A DNA stretch of 64,000 bases from Rhodoligotrophos appendicifer (GCF_007474605.1 NZ_VHKL01000007.1:248001-312000), one strand, 5' to 3'. Numbered from the stretch's first letter, positions 9,827 to 18,213 are shown. Notes: generated by a model not told the origin, from the letters alone. Made by a program: numbers and translations.

Positions 9827-10540
9827 ATGTCATTCGGAAAAGCTCCCAAGCCAGTGCCCTACACCTTTCCCCCACCACCTGCGGCTGGCGCACCTCACGT
9901 TAACAGCCCCGCAGTCATGCACAATTCTGCAGAGTCCTCCTCTGTGGCGCACGCTTTCCAGTCCACCGATGTCGGACAGGTCAGTAGAAACAGCCCCGGA
10001 ATCTTTTTTGATCACAATTTGAGCGGCCGAGGAGCAGGTTCAGAGAACCTCTCCTATACACGCATCATCAGTCCAGAACTTGGCGACGGTGGAGCACCGC
10101 GGTTCACGAACTTTCACACCCAGGACACGGGGGTTTCGACGAACCCCTTCGTCAATGCAGACGGTGGCCACGGTGTCGGGATCCCGGCTGGTTTTACCGG
10201 CGCTACGAGCCAAGACAGGAACGTGTTCGTTAACGTCACAGAACAAATCGAGATCCCCAGAAGCTCGCCGACGCCTGTGGAAACTGTAGTTGCGCCCGTT
10301 CTTCATGATGCGGCAACACAAACTCATCTTGATGTGGCTACACAAACAAACGCATTGCCCGGCAAAGTAGACACAGCCGTACAAACCGAGGCGGGGTGGT
10401 CAACTTCGGCGAAGGTCGCCGCCGCAGTCGGTGGCATAGGCGCTGGCGTTCTCCTGGTGGGCGCTGCGGCGGTCGACGACAGTGCCGACAAAGATGTCGA
10501 ACATCATGCGGCACCTTTGGACAGCCACTCGATTCTCTGA
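9827..10540 (+). CDS. Unrecognised proline-rich protein with C-terminal membrane segment and eukaryote-like short motifs
   Basis: A 237-residue protein from ATG 9827, with GAGG about 7 bases upstream; a longer GTG frame from 9767 is less likely. It has no N-terminal signal peptide. It begins with a proline-rich stretch containing FPPPP (residues 14-18), runs through a polar, probably disordered body with an NPF tripeptide (106-108), then has DAATQT, DVATQT and DTAVQT (161-187). A predicted transmembrane helix (about 197-216) and a short polar tail end it. Codon use looks AT-richer than the neighbours. No domain is recognised. The layout resembles tail-anchored or host-directed proteins, but this is inference. 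Confidence 0.6.
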   Translation: MSFGKAPKPVPYTFPPPPAAGAPHVNSPAVMHNSAESSSVAHAFQSTDVGQVSRNSPGIFFDHNLSGRGAGSENLSYTRIISPELGDGGAPRFTNFHTQDTGVSTNPFVNADGGHGVGIPAGFTGATSQDRNVFVNVTEQIEIPRSSPTPVETVVAPVLHDAATQTHLDVATQTNALPGKVDTAVQTEAGWSTSAKVAAAVGGIGAGVLLVGAAAVDDSADKDVEHHAAPLDSHSIL

Positions 10541-10552
10541 TCACGATGTCAG

Positions 10553-10594
10553 TGCCGCCGTCCCAATCAAGGTGGCGGCAGAAGGAGATTTTTT
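10553..10594 (+). terminator. Weak terminator-like hairpin after the 9827 gene
   Basis: TGCCGCC at 10553-10559 pairs with GGCGGCA at 10574-10580. A TTTTTT run follows at about 10589, some eight bases past the stem, which is farther than ideal. It lies between two convergent genes. Confidence 0.35.
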
Positions 10595-10620
10595 GCAGCC
10601 TCGCAGATAGGTAGAGCAGG

Positions 10621-11730
10621 TCAGAAGGTCGTCGACCCCGGAATGATATGATTATCCCAATGGCCGTCGACGCTCGCGAGCCGGGTTTCCTCTCCGGGAC
10701 GGTGAAGGTTATGAATCCTGCGCTCGCCGGCACCGCTGGACAGGAGGAACCGGCGGTCACCCGCAGCGGCGACGCCGCATCCGTCCTCAATGTCCGCTGT
10801 TTCGATGAGGGCCCCATCATTCATAGACCAGAACGTCATGATATTGCCGCGGGGGGAGGAAATCGCGAGCACTGTGCCCGTTGCGTCCAAGGCCGCCGAG
10901 CCGCAGTAATTGGTCATACGCCGCAAGATCGACTGAGGGGCCTCGAGCAGCTGAGGCTCACCGCCGCGCCAGATAAAGGCGAGGGGCGGCAGGTCCTGGT
11001 CCGGTCCCTCATATTGCATCGCAATGCCGATATGACCCAGGGCATTCACCCCCATGTGGCGGATCGACAACTTATGCAGATCCGGCGGGAGCTTCACTTC
11101 TGCCATCAAGGCTGCGGCGGCCGGATCCACGAGCACCAGTGAAGGCGCCATTTCTGGTATATTCAGCTTCTGGCGGTCCAGGGCGGGATGAGTGAGAATG
11201 CCACCATTGGCGATCGCTAAGGTCTTGCCGTCCGACATAAGGCGGATGTCGTGAGGATCAATGCCGAAGGACGGACACTCGCCGAGCCTATTGTACCCGC
11301 CCGCTACGTCCCAAATGCCGATGACGCCGGCGCCTGCCTCATAATCATTTTCCGTCGTGTAGAGAAGCCGGCCATCCGGCGAATAAATGCCATGGCCATA
11401 GAAATGGCGTCCCTCCGGAGAGGAGAGGCTGGCTATAATGCGGCCAGTATGCCGGTTGAAAACGACGCCAAAGGTACCTGGTCGGCGTGCAAAGATCACA
11501 GCCTCCTCGGATCTCGGTGCGAAGGCTCCGCCATGGCCCCGGTCTGGAAGATCTATGACCGTCTTCATCACACCCTGTTCATCGAAGACAGCCGCGTGAT
11601 TACCCCGGTCATCGGTCAAGGCCGACAGATAGAGCGGCGACGCAGGAGCTCGTGACAAGGCTTCCACGGGTGACATCAGCACGCCCATGGACGTCACAGA
11701 AAGAGCCTTCAGAAGTGACCGTCGATCCAA
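10621..11730 (-). CDS. DUF1513 protein, Tat-exported, last gene of the imelysin/di-heme operon
   Basis: A 369-residue protein when started at TTG 11730. That start puts a twin-arginine signal (MDRRSLLKALSVTSMG) at the N-terminus and has GGGAGGA eight bases upstream, just after the previous stop. A longer frame from 11787 would overlap the upstream gene by 38 bp. The body is a predicted seven-bladed beta-propeller (blades such as YSPDGRLLYTTENDY and GIDPHDIRLMSDGKTLAIANGG), typical of DUF1513. The family accompanies imelysins and di-heme oxidoreductases in iron-regulated loci. A periplasmic role in iron handling is inferred from context. Confidence 0.85.
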   Translation of the reverse strand: MDRRSLLKALSVTSMGVLMSPVEALSRAPASPLYLSALTDDRGNHAAVFDEQGVMKTVIDLPDRGHGGAFAPRSEEAVIFARRPGTFGVVFNRHTGRIIASLSSPEGRHFYGHGIYSPDGRLLYTTENDYEAGAGVIGIWDVAGGYNRLGECPSFGIDPHDIRLMSDGKTLAIANGGILTHPALDRQKLNIPEMAPSLVLVDPAAAALMAEVKLPPDLHKLSIRHMGVNALGHIGIAMQYEGPDQDLPPLAFIWRGGEPQLLEAPQSILRRMTNYCGSAALDATGTVLAISSPRGNIMTFWSMNDGALIETADIEDGCGVAAAGDRRFLLSSGAGERRIHNLHRPGEETRLASVDGHWDNHIIPGSTTF

Positions 11731-11749
11731 AACGCCGTCCTCCCGAATT

Positions 11750-12865
11750 TCAGTCCCCGTCAAGAGAGTTAAAGCCGAGCGAGACACCGAGAGCTGCTGC
11801 CAGAGACGTGGTCAACCGGTCTCGGAGGTTCCCAAGCCGCAATTGCAGCAAGCGAGCCGTCCGCCAGCCATCATTTGTCCTCAGTGTCTCTCCCAGAAGT
11901 TCAGGATGCTCGTCTATTTGATTGATCACTCTTGAAAAACCGTCCTCAACAGACTTCCGCTCCTCAATTGCGGACGGAGTGTCCTCCAAAGCAGCAGACA
12001 GGCCCCACGAGTCGGGTCCAGAGCCACGGAAAACCTCATTCAAAGCTCGGAGATTGTCTGCGATACTGCGCTCAGCCATGTCGCTGCGCCACAGCTCGGC
12101 GGCGCGAGGATTGGCGGCGGATGGAGATTTTCCCAAGGGGTCACCGATCTTGACGTCCTTGATGAACTCAGTCTGCTCAGAGATGGCCTTATAGAAGGCA
12201 GTCACCATCCCGAGCGTATCGATCTCGGAGAATTGCTTGGCGGTTGCAACGTAGTCGCGCTGCCAACCCTCAGCCGTCTCTTTGGCCATCTTTGCCAGAT
12301 TGCGAGATATTGCGAGGACGGCCCGGCAAATGGGTACCCCTTCACTGTTGGCATCAATGAGCTTGGTCGCCGGCGTCCCGTAGAGGAGACGCTCCAGAGC
12401 GGGGAAGCCCTGTATGGCGACGCTGACCCGAGAAAAATCCGGCACGTCAACAGACCTGTTGTCGATATCGGCCACGAGGCGACGCAGTTGCCGCTCGCCC
12501 TGTCCGTGCTTGTCGGGCCAGTACTCTATCCGATAGAATCGATCCGCAGCCATCACGGGGCCGAAACGGATATGCTGGACCCGCTGCCATGCCAGGAGGG
12601 CTGCCACGAAGGCGTCTCGGACGGCTTGTAACCGGCGGTCAGTGGGTGCTGCGCACAGTTCTCCGGTTAGCGCTGACAGCTTTGCGGTCTCGGCGGCAAA
12701 GTCTCGGTAGCGGGGAGCGGCATGTTCTACTACTAGACTGGTCGCGATATGGCGCATCGTCTCGGCAGGAGCCTTGGACCAACTCGGCGAGACAAGCGTC
12801 ATCGGGACAAGCAAGCCGAGCGCCGCCAGCAAGAGAGCAAGAGAGCGTCTGGCCGGCCTGTACAT
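11750..12865 (-). CDS. Imelysin family protein (second, divergent copy)
   Basis: A 371-residue predicted periplasmic protein with signal peptide (about 1-30). Imelysin-like helical features include LLAWQRVQHIRFGP and WPDKHGQGERQL. The family's GxHxxE motif appears as G153-F-P-A-L-E158, so the metal-candidate His is replaced by Pro. It lies 11 bp after the di-heme oxidoreductase gene in the same operon. Imelysins (peptidase M75 / IrpA family) are linked to iron uptake; peptidase activity is not established. Confidence 0.88.
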   Translation of the reverse strand: MYRPARRSLALLLAALGLLVPMTLVSPSWSKAPAETMRHIATSLVVEHAAPRYRDFAAETAKLSALTGELCAAPTDRRLQAVRDAFVAALLAWQRVQHIRFGPVMAADRFYRIEYWPDKHGQGERQLRRLVADIDNRSVDVPDFSRVSVAIQGFPALERLLYGTPATKLIDANSEGVPICRAVLAISRNLAKMAKETAEGWQRDYVATAKQFSEIDTLGMVTAFYKAISEQTEFIKDVKIGDPLGKSPSAANPRAAELWRSDMAERSIADNLRALNEVFRGSGPDSWGLSAALEDTPSAIEERKSVEDGFSRVINQIDEHPELLGETLRTNDGWRTARLLQLRLGNLRDRLTTSLAAALGVSLGFNSLDGD

Positions 12866-12876
12866 GAAATCCTCTC

Positions 12877-14388
12877 CTAAAGGGAGTTCAGAAACGCCAG
12901 AAGCTCTTGGCGTTCCGCACGCGACATGTCGACAACCCGCTGCTTCGCTGCTTCGGCTTCGCCCCCGTGCCAGAGGATGGCTTCGAGGAGATTGCTTGCG
13001 CGTCCATCGTGCAGAAATGTCGTATGACCGCTCACCGCCTCAGTCAAACCAATGCCCCACAGGGGTGCCGTGCGCCATTGCGCGCCCGTCGCGCGTCCTT
13101 CCGTGAAGCCATCGGAGAGACCCGTGCCCATGTCGTGAAGCAAAAGATCCGTGTAAGGCCAGATCTTTTGTCCCGCGAGTTCGGGTTGAATGCCGGGCCC
13201 CGTGTCCGTGATGTAGCTCGGACGGTGGCAGGCCGCGCAACCGGCTTGATAGAAGAGCGCACGGCCGGCGATCACTTCCAGTCGGTCAGCCTGCCGACGC
13301 ACCGGCACAGCGAGATGTTTGGAATAGAAGACGACCAGATCAAACATGGCGTCGGATGCCTCATTGCCGCCGAGTCTCTGGGTGTTGCCGTTTGGGGCAT
13401 CAAGACAGGCGCGCTGTCGCTCCGTGCAGTCCCCCGACGGCAAAGGCACCACTTTGCTCGAAATCCCCATGTCGCCTGCAAAGGCAGCTGCTGCCTGGTC
13501 GGCGATCGTCGGCTGACCTGCCTTCCAGCCGAACCGGCCCAGCATCACCCTGCCATTGGCTGCGCTCCAAACTCTGTTTGCCTGACCGGAGATGCCGCTC
13601 GATCTATCAGCATTCCTTTCGTTGGACAGGATATCTGCCTCTGAAATCGCTTCAAGTAAGCCGAGACCGATCATCGGATTGGCAATCCTGGGCGAGGTCA
13701 TGATGTCGGGCGAGAGGGGGCCATAGGTCAGATCTGTAATTTGAATTACAGGCTTGCGCAGAGACACGGTTTCTCCATCCGCTAGAATGACCTCAGTCTC
13801 GTCGTAGGTGACATTGATCCGGGCTTCGGGCCGGTGACCTTGAACGGCAAAATCCTGCAGCTGCGCGCCATAGATCGGATCGGGGATCACATTGGCCAAA
13901 GCGGCGGAGAGTCTCTCTTGGTCTCCGGTCGACTTGGCCGGAACCGCGAGACGCAGCAGCATGGATACCGATCGGTCCTCCGGACTGTTCAGAGCGGGAG
14001 GATGACCCCGGCCGTCTTTCAAGTGGCAATTCTGGCAGGCGCGCGCATTGAACAGGGGACCTAGGCCGTCGGAGGCCTTGGTGGACGAAGGGGCGGATAC
14101 CCACTGTTTGCGAAAGACTCCATTGCCGATCTTGAAATCGAACTCCCTGGCAAAAGGAAGATTCGCGGATGAATGGGAGAATGCGTTTCGGTCTGCCGGA
14201 GCGTGGGATGTGGCAGCCCCGCCACCGAGGGTTTCCTCGGCGGCGACAGGAGGGACGGAGAGGGCAGGGGCGGCGGCACCAGCCGCCAGTGCGGTCAGGG
14301 TGGCGGCAAGTCCCCCTGCAAGAAGGGACGAAAGACCGAGAAGCAGCACCTGCTGCCGCCTGCTCGGTCGATGACGGCCAAATGTCAC
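12877..14388 (-). CDS. Di-heme oxidoreductase (DUF1111, putative thiol oxidoreductase), c-type cytochrome
   Basis: A 503-residue exported protein with an N-terminal hydrophobic signal (about 12-45) and two CxxCH heme c sites: Cys118-Cys121-His122 (CQNCH) and Cys384-Cys387-His388 (CAACH). The C-terminal region has the family pattern PYTDLLLHDMG, RTAPLWGIGL and FLHDGRA. Relatives are distant MauG/cytochrome c peroxidase-like enzymes. Its ATG overlaps the imelysin stop by 4 bp (14385-14388), indicating translational coupling. Between two imelysins it may change the redox state of iron in the periplasm; this is inference. Confidence 0.92.
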   Translation of the reverse strand: MTFGRHRPSRRQQVLLLGLSSLLAGGLAATLTALAAGAAAPALSVPPVAAEETLGGGAATSHAPADRNAFSHSSANLPFAREFDFKIGNGVFRKQWVSAPSSTKASDGLGPLFNARACQNCHLKDGRGHPPALNSPEDRSVSMLLRLAVPAKSTGDQERLSAALANVIPDPIYGAQLQDFAVQGHRPEARINVTYDETEVILADGETVSLRKPVIQITDLTYGPLSPDIMTSPRIANPMIGLGLLEAISEADILSNERNADRSSGISGQANRVWSAANGRVMLGRFGWKAGQPTIADQAAAAFAGDMGISSKVVPLPSGDCTERQRACLDAPNGNTQRLGGNEASDAMFDLVVFYSKHLAVPVRRQADRLEVIAGRALFYQAGCAACHRPSYITDTGPGIQPELAGQKIWPYTDLLLHDMGTGLSDGFTEGRATGAQWRTAPLWGIGLTEAVSGHTTFLHDGRASNLLEAILWHGGEAEAAKQRVVDMSRAERQELLAFLNSL

Positions 14389-15656
14389 TGCACGACTGAG
14401 CCCGGATTGTCGAGACTGTCGGATCCCTCGAAACCCACATCCTCGAGGCCAAGAGCGTTGACCGCTTTTTCGATCTCTTGTGTCTGATTGAGGAGGGCCG
14501 TAATTGCTGCCTCGACGACGGCATTGCCTTCGGTGTTGTCGGCAGCAATCATCTGGTCATATCGCTCTTTGGTCATTGCGCGATCAGAAATCGCCTTCAT
14601 GGCAGCAAGGGTGACATTCATGCTGTTTTTCAGCTGCTCATCCACGGCCGCATCCTTGGCGGCAACCAGTTGCGATAGGCTCGGACCCTTCAAGGTACTG
14701 CCGTCAACCCGCTTATATTCCCCGATATAGACGTTCTGGATGCCCAGAGCGTCGTAGAAATGCGACGCATGCGTGTTGTCCGAGAAGCAGTCATGCTCTT
14801 CTTCGGGGTCGTGTAGCATGAGGCCAAGCTTCATACGTTCACCAGCCAGTTCGCCGTAGGATAGACTTCCCATCCCCATCAGGATGGTCCTCAAGCCGGC
14901 TTGCGGCTCCCCCTCGACAACCGACGTTCGTGCCGCACCGGAGAGGCCCCAGGCATCCGACATGAATTTGAGGTCGGAGATCAAAAGATCAGTCGCTGCC
15001 TGGAGATAGGCTGCGCGACGGTCACAATGACCGTTGGTGCAATTCGCTGTATCGTAGTCGGTGACCGGCCGCTTGCCCGCGCCAGGACCAGTTCCGTTCA
15101 GATCCTGCCCCCACAGCAGAAATTCGATGGCGTGATATCCTGTCGTCACGTTTGTCTCGATATCGCCGGCCTCCTGCAGACCTTCCAGCAACTCGGGCGT
15201 TATCGTGCTGGCATCGATCTCCTTGCCGCCCACATTAATCTTCTCGTTCGCAATAATGTTGGCGGTGTAGAGGGGGTTTTCATCGGATTCGCTGCCGTAA
15301 GAACCCGCATCGACGTAATCAATCAAACCCTCGTCCAACGGCCAGGCATTCACCTTACCCTCCCACTCGTCGACCATGGGATTGCCAAAGCGAAATGCTT
15401 CCGTCTGCTGGTAGGGTACCCGGGCAGCAATCCAGGCTTCGCGAGCCTTGTCCATGTTCGATTGGGTGGGGGAGGCGATCATTTGTTTGACCGCTTCATT
15501 GAGAGCCTGCGCCGTGGAAAGGCTGTCATCATAGCTGGCTTTGGCAATGTCGGCGTAATTGGCAAGGACTTCCTTTACTTCGGTCGCTTGCGCCATCCCA
15601 ATGCTTGCGAGCATCGAACCGATGCCCAGCACTGCTGCCGCTATGGCGGTTTTCAT
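14385..15656 (-). CDS. Imelysin family protein (IrpA-like)
   Basis: A 423-residue exported protein. ATG 15656 is chosen because it gives a compact signal peptide (MKTAIAAAVLGIGSM, cleavage near AQATE) and has AAGAGG nine bases upstream; the open frame extends to 15743. It has the imelysin motif G173-Y-H175-A-I-E178, plus AWIAARVPYQQTEAFRFG and FSDNTHASHFYDALGIQNVY. Imelysins are iron-regulated periplasmic or surface proteins thought to bind metal. It sits first of the four classical genes of the locus, 29 bp after the Cys-rich gene. Confidence 0.93.
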   Translation of the reverse strand: MKTAIAAAVLGIGSMLASIGMAQATEVKEVLANYADIAKASYDDSLSTAQALNEAVKQMIASPTQSNMDKAREAWIAARVPYQQTEAFRFGNPMVDEWEGKVNAWPLDEGLIDYVDAGSYGSESDENPLYTANIIANEKINVGGKEIDASTITPELLEGLQEAGDIETNVTTGYHAIEFLLWGQDLNGTGPGAGKRPVTDYDTANCTNGHCDRRAAYLQAATDLLISDLKFMSDAWGLSGAARTSVVEGEPQAGLRTILMGMGSLSYGELAGERMKLGLMLHDPEEEHDCFSDNTHASHFYDALGIQNVYIGEYKRVDGSTLKGPSLSQLVAAKDAAVDEQLKNSMNVTLAAMKAISDRAMTKERYDQMIAADNTEGNAVVEAAITALLNQTQEIEKAVNALGLEDVGFEGSDSLDNPGSVVQ

Positions 15657-15685
15657 GATTTTCATCCTCTTATGTGACCCTGTGC

Positions 15686-16243
15686 TCAATGGCTGATCTG
15701 ACGCCGAGCGCATGATTGCGATGCGATGTCCTCGACGATGCATCCTGGAATCGGCAAAAGGGTCTGCCCCGTCGCTGTCAAGACACCAGCAAACGAGTGG
15801 GCAGCCTCGTTAAGACGCTCCAGAGCCGGCTTTTCACCAACTCCAGTGAGGTAATGCAGGGCAGCGACAGCCGTTGCCTCGTCATTGCACTGAAGGGCAG
15901 CTATAGCCGCCAGAGCCATGCACTCGTCGCGGCATACATATCGGCAGCAGGCGGGGAAACAGCGGATCTGCCGCTGAGTCGATTCCCGAACGCTGCGCAC
16001 GAAAAATTGCAGCTCGGCCAAGGCATAACGCCCCTGCTTCGGTCCCAGGACCTCCTGGAACAGACGCCAAGCCGTTTCCCAGCATTCGATGTCGCCAAAT
16101 TCGTAGCCTGCCATCCAGGATCGAAACCCGCAAACCACCAGTCTCTCGGGACGGCGCATGAGGTAGTCGTTCGCGATCGGACAGGAAACTCGCGGAGCCT
16201 CCTGCAAGGAATGGCGAAATGGCCCAAATGTCTTAGATGCCAT
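15686..16243 (-). CDS. Cysteine-rich conserved protein leading the imelysin operon
   Basis: A protein of up to 185 residues. The conserved-looking part starts near Met28 (MRRPERLVVCGFRSWMAGY, then GDIECWETAWRLFQEVLG) and contains a cysteine cluster CFPACCRYVCRDEC about two thirds in, followed by a helical stretch. No signal peptide is apparent. I do not recognise a named domain; the Cys cluster suggests a metal or Fe-S site. It lies between the Irr-like dyad (16371-16385) and the imelysin gene, so it is probably the first gene of the iron-controlled transcript. The start could be 16243 or 16162. Confidence 0.65.
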   Translation of the reverse strand: MASKTFGPFRHSLQEAPRVSCPIANDYLMRRPERLVVCGFRSWMAGYEFGDIECWETAWRLFQEVLGPKQGRYALAELQFFVRSVRESTQRQIRCFPACCRYVCRDECMALAAIAALQCNDEATAVAALHYLTGVGEKPALERLNEAAHSFAGVLTATGQTLLPIPGCIVEDIASQSCARRQISH

Positions 16244-16582
16244 GGAATGCCGGTGTTTCTGAGTCCCTCAGTCAGGTATTGCGACGCAGTGTCCCGCTGA
16301 GTAGCTATTGACAGTGGCATTTGATCTGCCAGAATTCACCAACTTGGTCAATCAAATCAACGACTTGAACTTATAACAATTCTAAACTGAAACCGCACTT
16401 GTGGACGATCCCCGACCTTGATAGTGAGCCTCGGAAATTCCATTTTCAGTTTACTTGGGCAGGAAGGAATTTTCTCTTTGTCAGTCAATCTGTACTTTCC
16501 TTTCTCGTTCCAAGCTTGCAGTCCTCGAGTGCGGCGGGTCCGTGTTCCGCTTTCGCGATTATTCGGTCGGAATTGAGTTCCT
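16244..16582. other. Divergent promoter region between the imelysin operon and bfd
   Basis: This 339-bp gap holds the Irr-like dyad at 16371-16385 and probably the promoters of both flanking operons. Overlapping short frames on both strands have no coding character. I see nothing else. Confidence 0.5.
16371..16385. promoter_or_regulatory. Candidate Irr box (iron control element) for the imelysin operon
   Basis: TTATAA-CAA-TTCTAA, a 6-3-6 dyad differing at one arm position from the perfect copy at 16904. It lies 128 bp upstream of ATG 16243 on the minus strand and about 200 bp upstream of bfd on the plus strand. The Irr ICE consensus of Hyphomicrobiales has TTAGAA/TTCTAA arms. Assignment rests on motif and iron-gene context. 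Confidence 0.6.
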
Positions 16583-16816
16583 ATGTTCGTCTGCTCATGC
16601 AACGTAATCACCGCGGCCGAGATCAAGTGTGCGATGGCCGAGCTCTTGGCCACCGATTCCATGCGAGTTCTGACACCCGGGCTTATTTATAGGACATTGG
16701 GGCACCGGCCGAAATGCGGCTCCTGCCTGCCGCATGTAAGCTGGATGATCGAGGCTGCTCAGGAAGAGGGAGCGTATTTCACTCTAGACGAGATCTGCCT
16801 CGCAAAGAGCGCTTGA
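16583..16816 (+). CDS. bfd: Bacterioferritin-associated ferredoxin
   Basis: A 77-residue [2Fe-2S] protein with Cys4 and Cys6 (MFVCSCN) and Cys45 and Cys48 (KCGSC), the Bfd ligand set. Bfd docks on bacterioferritin and passes electrons to its heme to reduce and release stored iron. It lies 171 bp upstream of bfr, and an Irr-like dyad sits between them. Confidence 0.93.
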   Translation: MFVCSCNVITAAEIKCAMAELLATDSMRVLTPGLIYRTLGHRPKCGSCLPHVSWMIEAAQEEGAYFTLDEICLAKSA

Positions 16817-16903
16817 TCATCGAGCACAGCCAAAGCCGGTTCGGCCGTACTTGTATCGCACGCAGGGCCTGAGCCTTCTAGCGCTTACGGCTCCGATTTC
16901 GAC

Positions 16904-16918
16904 TTAGAATAATTCTAA
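16904..16918. promoter_or_regulatory. Candidate Irr box upstream of bfr
   Basis: TTAGAA-TAA-TTCTAA: two perfect six-base inverted arms with a 3-bp spacer, 69 bp upstream of the bfr ATG. This matches the Irr (ICE) motif that represses bacterioferritin under low iron in rhizobia and Brucella relatives. A TTGACG-like element follows at about 16923. Confidence 0.78.
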
Positions 16919-16987
16919 AAGACTTGACGGATGTCGCTTCGCGCGTAAGGTGCGCTCTAACGCAAGACCTTACTCACGGAGCAGATC

Positions 16988-17473
16988 ATGAAGGGCGACC
17001 GCACAGTCATCGAGTATCTCAACAGGGCCCTGCGGTCTGAGCTGACCGCCATAAACCAGTACTGGTTGCATTACCGGCTTCTCGATGACTGGGGTTTTAC
17101 CAAACTTGCCAAACGGGCACGCGAAGAATCCATCGAGGAAATGCAGCATGCGGACAAGTTGACCACCCGCATCATCTTCCTCGAAGGCCTCCCAAACATG
17201 CAGCAGCTCGATCCACTGATGATCGGTCAGAACATTCAAGAAGTGCTGGAATGCGACCTCAAAGCGGAATACGGCGCTCGAGAGCTGTATCGCGAGGCGC
17301 GCAACGTCTGTCACGACGTTCAGGATTATGTCTCGATGAAGCTCTTCGAGGAGTTGATGCACGATGAGGAAGGGCACATCGATTTCCTTGAAACTCAACT
17401 CGACCTCCTCGAAAAGGTTGGCGTGCAGAATTACGGCCAGCTGCAAGCCGATAGCGCGAAGGACGTTGATTGA
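16988..17473 (+). CDS. bfr: Bacterioferritin
   Basis: A 161-residue subunit of the 24-mer iron-storage cage. All ferroxidase ligands are in place: Glu18, Glu51, His54, Glu94, Glu127 and His130. Met52, the axial heme ligand at the subunit interface, is also present (EEMQHAD). It is thus a heme-containing, catalytically competent subunit that oxidises and stores Fe(II) in the cytoplasm. Start at ATG 16988 with GGAG about 10 bases before. A small CGATCC/GGATCG inverted repeat follows the stop. Confidence 0.97.
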   Translation: MKGDRTVIEYLNRALRSELTAINQYWLHYRLLDDWGFTKLAKRAREESIEEMQHADKLTTRIIFLEGLPNMQQLDPLMIGQNIQEVLECDLKAEYGARELYREARNVCHDVQDYVSMKLFEELMHDEEGHIDFLETQLDLLEKVGVQNYGQLQADSAKDVD

Positions 17474-17664
17474 TCCGATCCTTGGATCGCGTTCGGATGG
17501 CCAGCAGGGCACAACCGAGTACTGATCGACCCGTCCACATCTTCTTCGGCTTGACGACTGAGGCAGCCTGTCACGGTGGTGACGGGTCGCATTGATCGCG
17601 ACAGCGGCCCGACGCGATATTCCCCCGCAACGGAGCGTTCCGCAACAGGCTGGAGGGGATTGTG

Positions 17665-18213
17665 ATGGATTTCGCAACGATCCGATCGCAACCCGTCTTT
17701 CCACGGGGCATCAGTCAAATGCGATCCAGTGCCAAAGTCCTTCTCGCCGTGGGTCTGACCTTGGGAAGTCTTGCGGCCTTCGCGCTTGATAGCGGGGTCG
17801 GGAACTTAAAGCTCTCCCATCCCTGGATTAGGCCCTTGCCAGCCGGTGCTAAGGTTGCCGCGGGTTATCTCACGATCCAAAACGCCGGGAACGTTGAAGA
17901 TCGTCTTTTGGCAATCAGCAGCCCGGCCGCAGATAATGTGGAGCTCCATGAGATGGTCATGGACGGGGACGTTATGAAGATGCGGGCGTTGGACGAGATC
18001 AGAATCGAACCCGCCGAGATCATCGACCTGAAACCGGGGGGAAATCACCTGATGTTCATGGGGCTTCGGGAGAGTTTTAAAGCGGGTGACGACATTCTCG
18101 TGAGGTTCCAATTCGCCAAATCAGGGCCGGTGGAAATCGTCATGCCCGTTTTGTGGTCCCCTGAAGTCCAAGGCAGCAGCCATAAAGGCCATGTGACGTC
18201 CACATTAGAATAG
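17665..18213 (+). CDS. Copper chaperone PCu(A)C
   Basis: A 182-residue periplasmic protein. GGAGG eight bases before ATG 17665 supports that start, giving a long n-region before the hydrophobic signal (about 25-40, cleaved near AFALD); ATG 17719 would give a more usual signal peptide. The Cu(I) site is the spaced Met/His pattern in VELHEMVMDGDVMKM and GGNHLMFMGL. PCu(A)C delivers copper to cytochrome oxidase CuA/CuB sites. No Sco or oxidase gene is nearby. Confidence 0.9.
   Translation: MDFATIRSQPVFPRGISQMRSSAKVLLAVGLTLGSLAAFALDSGVGNLKLSHPWIRPLPAGAKVAAGYLTIQNAGNVEDRLLAISSPAADNVELHEMVMDGDVMKMRALDEIRIEPAEIIDLKPGGNHLMFMGLRESFKAGDDILVRFQFAKSGPVEIVMPVLWSPEVQGSSHKGHVTSTLE

Noticed and set aside
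11750-15656. Calling the imelysins proteases (peptidase M75)
   Set aside because: The peptidase label is historical and not supported by motif evidence here; one copy even lacks the His of GxHxxE.
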